Of a stretch of 64,000 nucleotides of DNA, positions 57,693 to 64,000 are shown one piece after another. The notes beneath the pieces were generated by a model. That model was not told the origin of the DNA. It made no database searches and was given only the letters and a program-made list of their open reading frames with translations. Numbering within the stretch: the first letter of the stretch is position 1; every line of letters begins with the position of its first letter. The translations under genes were made by a program, and so were the position numbers. Source of the DNA: Ligustrum vulgare (taxonomy: Eukaryota; Streptophyta; Magnoliopsida; Lamiales; Oleaceae); the NCBI GenBank assembly GCA_963555705.1, contig OY743183.1, positions 48,783,466-48,847,465 on the forward strand, in the 5' to 3' direction.

Positions 57693-59160
57693 TGTTTTGT
57701 CTTGCATATCCCCTCTACATAAAAAGAGACAAAAAATATTACTATTCATCTTGAAACCTCCATTTCACACTTGATTCCCCTAAAACTTCTAATAGCTGGT
57801 TCGGCAATTGTAAAAAAAAAAAATTTCTGAGGAAACCACCATTTCTCCACGTGTCTCCCTTTCCCTTTTCTCTTCTTCTTCTACATAAAAAGAGACAATA
57901 AATATATTACTATTCATCTTTAAACCCTCCATTTCACACTTAATTCACCTAAAACTTCTAATATCCGGTTCGGCAATAGTGAGAAAAAATATCTGAGAAA
58001 ACCACCATTTCACCACGTGTCTCTTTCCAAAACATATCTCCATCTCTCTCTCTCCAAAATTGTCTTCCTCTCTCTCCAAAGTCATATTCTTCACACCTGA
58101 ATCCCGAATAAAAAATCGTCTCAGAAACAACCATATCTCCATCTCTCTCTCCAAAATCGTCTTCTAATTTTTCTCTCTACAAAATCGTCCTCTGATCCCT
58201 CTACACAAGAATTTTCAAACCATAAGCAAGAAGAAAGCAGACCGAAAGTAGGGTACTCACATCCACTGTCGACCTGAATCGTAGTCGCCAATACATACGC
58301 AAACTCAGCAACTGGAAACACCTATCCAGCCACTGTCGGCAATTCCAACTCCGTTAATTCATCAAATCCTTCCCCAAACAGTGATATGTCCCTCTCGATG
58401 CTTCTGACAACGAACCAATTTTAATTTGAATATTAATCACATCAGTAGCAAAAAATTTCTTGTGGTTTCAGATTTTATAGGTAAAATGGGCTTTTACAAG
58501 GGCTATGGCCGAGATTGAAAGGGGAGTGGTTGGATTCTTGCTTGGGAGCTCTCTAGACATCGGTTCAGGGTTTTTTGCGGTTTGACGATTCGGTAAGTAG
58601 TAGAAGCTATTTTTTTTAGCATTAATTGTATTCTGATATGAGTTACTGTGGAGGTGGGGTACTTCCACCGGATGTGCACACCTTTCAATTGGTTGAAATG
58701 GTTTTCTCCCTAAAAATTCAAACTTGATTAACTTTGAACCATCCTAGCCGTTTATTGCTTTGTTTTTCTTATTTTTTAAGTCCAGTGCTGGAATCTTGTC
58801 CAATTTTGAGAATTTTGTTTACATGGACAGAGCGACTGACGGTATATTGGAGCATCTAGAGGTTGTTTACATCGCCAAACTAAAGGGTATATAAGGTATA
58901 TTTGTTGATTTCACTTTTTCCCGTTTGTTTGATTTTCTTTTTATATTCTATTTTATAGCATGTATTCATAGTTTTGAGTTGTATGGATTTTCTATGTTTC
59001 CAGAGAGCGTTTGAATTTAAAAAAAAAAAAAAAAAAAATTCCTGCCGAACTTAAAGAGAAATTTTATTGTTTCAGATTCCTTTCAAAGGCTGTGGTTTTT
59101 AAACATGGTTTCAATTTTTGTTAAGAAAATGTGTGAAAACAAATTATTGCAATTCTCGTT
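57693..59160. other. Leader-like and intron-like DNA, unidentified
   Basis: CT-rich, TCTCTCTCCAAAATCGTC-rich DNA (58020-58200), then AG/GT-bounded stretches. One block at about 58828-58890 reads ATG GAC AGA GCG and gives MDRATDGILEHLEVVYIAKL before a stop, possibly a first exon of the gene continued at 59262. I cannot name it. Confidence 0.4.
57715..58030. repeat. 166-bp tandem duplication
   Basis: Units start CTACATAAAAAGAGACAA at 57715 and 57881 and include ACTATTCATCTT, GGTTCGGCAAT and CACCACGTGTCTC-like sequence. The second unit fades near 58030. Confidence 0.85.
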
Positions 59161-61761
59161 TTCTGGTAATTTATATGATATTCTAACTTGTGTTCTCCAA
59201 TTTTCTGTTGGGCTTAGGTGTAATAAATTATATAGTAAATATAATTCTTAACATGTTACAGAGAAGAGGAAATCGCCAAAGCGAAGAGAAACTTATGAGT
59301 ATTCGAGAGGAAAATTTTTTGGATGTGTTTCCTGAGTATAAGCTAGAGCCAGAGGATCATCTCTCTAAAGCTGTAAGTCAAGAAAATTAAGTTAGTGGGT
59401 TTTTTTTATAGGTATAAATATAAATTAAATTTTTCTTCTTGATTTCACTTTGATTATTTATTTTTTAAGTGGGTCTATTGTTTCCGTGTTATGGGTTTCT
59501 TCTATTGTTTTTAATTTTTATAGTATTATTTTCCTGTACGTGTTAAGTTGAATCCATCACTTGTGATGCTTGGTTAAGTTTGAGAAATTGCATTTGTAAG
59601 GGGTATTTAGCTTCAGTAAAGAATTGTTATATGCTTGCCCTAAACAAGGTTTGTATCATGGTTTGTGTTATTTCTTGAGTAAAAAAGAAAGAGGATTGGA
59701 CATGATTAAGTTGTGCAGAACCTTTTCAAATATCAATGCTTGTTTTGTATTTGAGCTTCATTTCTCCCGTTCACTTGTGCTTTGAATTAGAAAAATGGGC
59801 GTTACTGACTTTTGGGATTTAAAGGTTTGCTATAATTTGAGAATGCCTTTTTTTTGCATCGAATTTGTTCTATGAATAGAACTATGTCATGATCCTGTTG
59901 GCAGAAGCTTCACGGCTTCTTATCCTGTGAAATTAATATTTTCAAATTTTATGCATGATTTTTTGTTCTGTAGGCAGAGTTATTTAAGGAGATGAAGTCG
60001 AGGGTAATTGAATATATTCCTTTTTGGATCTTATGCTGTCGGGAAAGCGAGGTTCAGGGGAGAGGGGTTTTTTGAGGATTAGATTTCTGAGTTCCAGTCC
60101 ACTTTACTAAACATGCCACTGTTACGATTTTTAATCATCAAGTACTCCATTTTTTTGTTCATAAATTTGCAATTTTTATGCTGTATTTGTTATTTTACTG
60201 GTGATTAATATGTTTCAAGTTATTTATTCCTGGGTTTGAAGTGCCCTTAGAGGCATTGGAAAACAAGCTCATCACCAAAGCTGCTCTATATACGAGGTTA
60301 GCTCAATTCTTAATTTTCATGCTCTCTTTTTTGATACCAATTTTTTAAGTTTGCTTATTGTCCTTTGTTAATATAGATAATCACACTAAATTTCATAGTA
60401 TCTACTTTGTTTATCTTTCGCATTTTGTTTCTGGATTGTATAATTGTAGTCTTTTTGGTCGAAGACATGAAAAAAGTATGAGTTAATTCGCTCATCAGTC
60501 TTTTTTTCCCCATGTAGTCAGTGGGATCTGCATTCGAAGATCGAGTTTTTTCTTATGACGCTAAACTTCATGATCAATATTGAGATCTTTTGAATGAGAA
60601 ACTCATGAAACTTTGATTATCTCTCATCGATTGCGATCCCACAGGTTAAATGTGAACATTTTATAGTTAACTAGCTTAGAAGCTCTCTAGAAGCATGTGT
60701 ACAGAACTTTTAAGCTTAACCAAACATGCTATTGTATCACCCTTTTTATAATTTTTAATATATATATATATATTTCAAGGAACTGCAACAACTACCATCT
60801 AAACAAACCAGGTAGAATGCAGATAAAATAGAGAATTAAGTTTTTTTCACTTCATTATTTTATGTCCTAACTTTTGATGAATTTGTCCTTTATCAGGGGC
60901 AATTGTATTTTTCAATTTTATAACAACCGTTTCATCAACCTATGCGCAAGAGGTTCGGAGTGCTGCTGAGGTACGTACAATATATTTGAATTTGTGAATG
61001 TAAATTGCTACTCTATTGTTGCGTCCTAGCTTCCCTTAACTAGATCTTCACGATTTGCACACAATAAATCTGGACAGATTAGTGGAGTGGGAAATACTTT
61101 CCTAAAATGTAGTCTAATACATTTGAAAATAAACAAACTTCTGACTATCTTAAGCAGCACCAGATTCTCTGTGTACATAAGGAACGCAATGCAATGACTG
61201 AGAGATAAGGTCGTCAAATAGATACATTATAGGTATCTGTGAAAATATGGTGAAAACTTCTTTAACAATTTAAAAGGGATAAGTACAAAGCAGGCTTTCA
61301 TATATTAATTTTTTTGGGAGAGGGGGGGACCCTATATTAATTTTTACCATGGGCTTGACTTCTGTATTTCATCATACTGCGAGGACGAAGACTTCACTCT
61401 CATTCTAAGAAGTCGGAATTGATACTAAAGCATAGAATCCAGCTACTGACAATTTTCTAAAAGTTCATTATAATGCCTATGATATTAAGAGCAATTCAGA
61501 AAATAAAGAAGGTCTTGAGCTTTCTTTTGATGATGACATGATGCTATTACTAAGTCTTGTTGGTTTTTGTACTCTACTATTGATCTAGGCTTGGCTTCTG
61601 TACTTGATCGATTTTTTTCTTTTCTTGTTGAAGAAAATACATTGACAAGGGAACTTTGTCCGTGCAAATGCTATTGACTTATTTTGTTTAAGATGGTTGA
61701 TTTGATTATGTCTTATGCAAAAGTTACTTAACGTATATTTTTCTATGTAATGTAAAAACTA
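59161..61761. repeat. Long inverted repeat arm, copy 2 (no Helitron), with exon-like blocks
   Basis: Reverse complement of 48422-52812 minus the Helitron. On the plus strand it carries ordered exon-like blocks with consensus splice borders: 59262-59372 (MSIREENFLDVFPEYKLEPEDHLSKA), 59974 to about 60020 (AELFKEMKSRVIEYIP), about 60240-60297 (VPLEALENKLITKAALYTR) and about 60896-60970 (AIVFFN, TTVSSTYAQEVRSAAE). The first two join in frame. The source gene is not recognised. Confidence 0.8.
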
Positions 61762-61878
61762 TAAACATCTTTTATCATCACAAATATAAATGATATAAAC
61801 AGTCTCGCACGCACGAAGCTATACTATATATATTCTATTCTTATAACGAGGAGTACCAGTATCAGTATTAGATGATAA

Positions 61879-62085
61879 ATGGATTCTCCTCTTCCATTTC
61901 TCATCGTAGGAGTGGGGATAAGTGCAATTGTAATGAAGATGATTGACTCAATTCCTAAACCACCACCTCCTCCTCCTAAACCAGCATACTTAAAATTTCC
62001 ACCAAGAAATTTTACTGTTGAAAAATTAGAGATATCGAACTCGAGGAAGTCCTCGGTGGTTGCACCACCGCGGTATCGCCACTAA
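61879..62085 (+). CDS. 68-residue hypothetical protein, P2 left arm
   Basis: Same variant as the P1 right-arm ORF (GVGISAI, SRKSS), as expected if P2 is P1 inverted. Hydrophobic N-terminus, proline run, basic tail. It lies about 120 bp inside the palindrome, in the frame direction that follows the exon-like blocks of the arm. Confidence 0.4.
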   Translation: MDSPLPFLIVGVGISAIVMKMIDSIPKPPPPPPKPAYLKFPPRNFTVEKLEISNSRKSSVVAPPRYRH

Positions 62086-62852
62086 GGTATTGATACTGAA
62101 ATACCTTAGTTACTGAAATAGTTGTTTGATGTACTGTTGATTTAGTTCATCTATCCGAATTCATCTATGAAGTAGTATGATTCAATCTCATTGAATCATA
62201 CAAACTTCTATCCGGATGAACCGGATTCATTCGGATAGGTATTGATACTGAAATAGTTGTTCATTGAATCATACAAACTTTTATCCGGATTCATCCGGAT
62301 AGATATTGATACTGAAATAGTTGTTTAGTTGTAAGAAGTATGATTCAATGAGATTGAATTAAACTTCTTCATACTTCTATCCGGATTCATCATCCATGAA
62401 TGAATCCGGTTTGATAGAAGTATGATTATGATGAATCCGGATAGATGAAGTAAATCAACAGTAAATCAAACAACTGAACATATTAAACAACTATTTCAGT
62501 ATCAGATAGGATGAATCTGGATAGAAGTTTGTATGATTCAATGAACAACTAAACAATTATTTCAGTATCATTCATATATGAATCCGGATAGATGAAGTAA
62601 ATCAAACAACTAAACAACTATTTCAGTATCAATACCTATCCGGATGAATCTGGATAAAAGTTTGTATGATTCAATGAACAACTATTTCAGTATCAATACC
62701 TATCCGAATGAATCCGGTTCATCCGGATAGAAGTTTGTATGATTCAATGAGATTGAATCATACTACTTCATAGATGAATCCGGATAGATGAACTAAATCA
62801 ACAGTACATCAAACAACTATTTCAGTAACTAAGGTATTTCAGTATCAATACC

Positions 62853-63050
62853 TTAGTGGCGATACCGCGGTGGTGCAACCACCGAGGAGTTCCTAGAGTT
62901 CGATATCTCTAATTTTTCAACAGTAAAATTTCTTGGTGGAAATTTTAAGTATGCTGGTTTAGGAGGTGGTTTAGGAATTGAGTCAATCATCTTCATTACA
63001 ATTGCACTTACCCCCACTCCTACGATGAGAAATGGAAGAGGAGAATCCAT
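62853..63050 (-). CDS. 65-residue hypothetical protein, P2 right arm
   Basis: Same variant as the P1 left-arm ORF (GVGVSAI, SRNSS) but nine bases shorter, losing three prolines from the proline run. The in-frame loss keeps the ORF open. Confidence 0.4.
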   Translation of the reverse strand: MDSPLPFLIVGVGVSAIVMKMIDSIPKPPPKPAYLKFPPRNFTVEKLEISNSRNSSVVAPPRYRH

Positions 63051-63165
63051 TTATCATCTAATACTGGTACTCCTCGTTATAAGAATAGAATATATATAGT
63101 ATAGCTTCGTGCGTGCGAGACTATTTATATTTGTGATGATAAAAGATGTTTATAGTTTTTACATT

Positions 63166-64000
63166 ACATAGAAAAATATACGTTAAGTAACTTTTGCATA
63201 AGACATAATCAAATCAACCATCTTAAACAAAATAAGTCAATAGCATTTGCACGGACAAAGTTCCCTTGTCAATGTATTTTCTTCAACAAGCAAAGAGAAA
63301 AGAAAAAAATCGATCAAGTACAGAAGCCAAGCCTAGATCAATAGTAGAGTACAAAAACCAACAAGACTTAGTAATAGCATCATGTCATCATCAAAAGAAA
63401 GCTCAAGACCTTCTTTATTTTCTGAATTGCTCTTAATATCATAGGCATTATAATGAACTTTTAGAAAATTGTCAGTAGCTGGATTCTATGCTTTAGTATC
63501 AATTCCGACTTCTTAGAATGAGAGTGAAGTCTTCGTCCTCGCAGTATGATGAAATACAGAAGTCAAGCCCATGGTAAAAATTAATATAGGGTCCCCCCCT
63601 CTCCCAAAAAAATTAATATATGAAAGCCTGCTTTGTACTTATCCCTTTTAAATTGTTAAAGAAGTTTTCACCATATTTTCACAGATACCTATAATGTATC
63701 TATTTGACGACCTTATCTCTCAGTCATTGCGTTCCTTATGTACACAGAGAATCTGGTGCTGCTTAAGATGGTCAGAAGTTTGTTTATTTTCAAATGTATT
63801 AGACTACATTTTAGGAAAGTATTTCCCACTCCACTAATCTGTCCAGATTTATTGTGTGCAAATCGTGAAGATCTAGTTAAGGGAAGCTAGGACGCAACAA
63901 TAGAGTAGCAATTTGCATTCACAAATTCAAATATATTGTACGTACCTCAGCAGCACTCCGAACCTCTTGCGCATAGGTTGATGAAACGGTTGTTATAATA
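63166..64000. repeat. Long inverted repeat arm, copy 3, cut by the window end
   Basis: Direct copy of 48422-49279 and inverted copy of about 60900-61761, with very few differences (for example GCGCATAGG here versus GCTCATAGG in copy 1). It runs off the end of the window. Confidence 0.9.

Larger units (their letters stand above)
61762..63165. repeat. 1.4-kb palindrome P2, inverted copy of P1
   Basis: Reverse complement of 47019-48421. Both of its flanks continue into arms that are inverted copies of each other (59161-61761 and 63166-64000), so P2 is the centre of a palindrome of at least 3.2 kb within the window and probably about 6.5 kb in full. Confidence 0.9.

Overview
The window looks like nuclear DNA of a flowering plant, probably a eudicot. 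It is AT-rich, packed with nested transposable elements of plant lineages (Ty3/gypsy-like and Ty1/copia LTR elements, PIF/Harbinger, hAT, Helitrons, MITE-like elements), and holds broken pieces of intron-containing plant genes. I see no intact host gene, no rRNA or tRNA gene and no CRISPR array. The only full-length, uninterrupted protein genes that I can place in known families lie inside a young LTR retrotransposon.

Left third (1-9420): a solo LTR (31-2421, target-site duplication GGTTG), a decayed Ty1/copia gag-protease fragment (2823-4053), microsatellites, a 1.08-kb Harbinger-type non-autonomous element (6629-7708) and a 0.86-kb hAT-type element (8097-8959).

Middle (9428-30870): a Russian-doll nest whose levels can be read from their target-site duplications. 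A small MITE-like element (TTA) was split by a two-gene PIF/Harbinger transposon (TAA, about 5.3 kb of its own sequence). That carries a hAT element (TTTCAAGT) and a solo LTR (GTAAT). The solo LTR was in turn entered by another solo LTR (GTGAG) and by a complete 9.7-kb LTR retrotransposon (11290-21015, GAAAT, 2950-bp LTRs that appear about 99.8% identical). This element shows no gag-pol. Its 3.8-kb interior carries two intact genes antisense to the element: an intronless cytokinin-activating LOG-type phosphoribohydrolase, and a 183-residue basic zinc-finger protein resembling the nucleic-acid-binding protein of carlaviruses and related plant RNA viruses. Each has its own TATA-like box. This is the most unusual feature of the window.

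Right half (30985-64000): a 0.95-kb array of short GTGAC/GTCAC inverted repeats, two decayed Helitrons, and a mosaic of duplicated blocks carrying captured fragments of host genes: an RGG-type mRNA-binding protein (antisense), an adenylate kinase P-loop exon and several clathrin heavy chain exons with introns between them. A 1.4-kb palindrome carrying a 65-68 residue ORF in each arm occurs twice, in opposite orientation. It is joined to multi-kb arms that are themselves inverted copies, so the window ends inside a very large palindrome.
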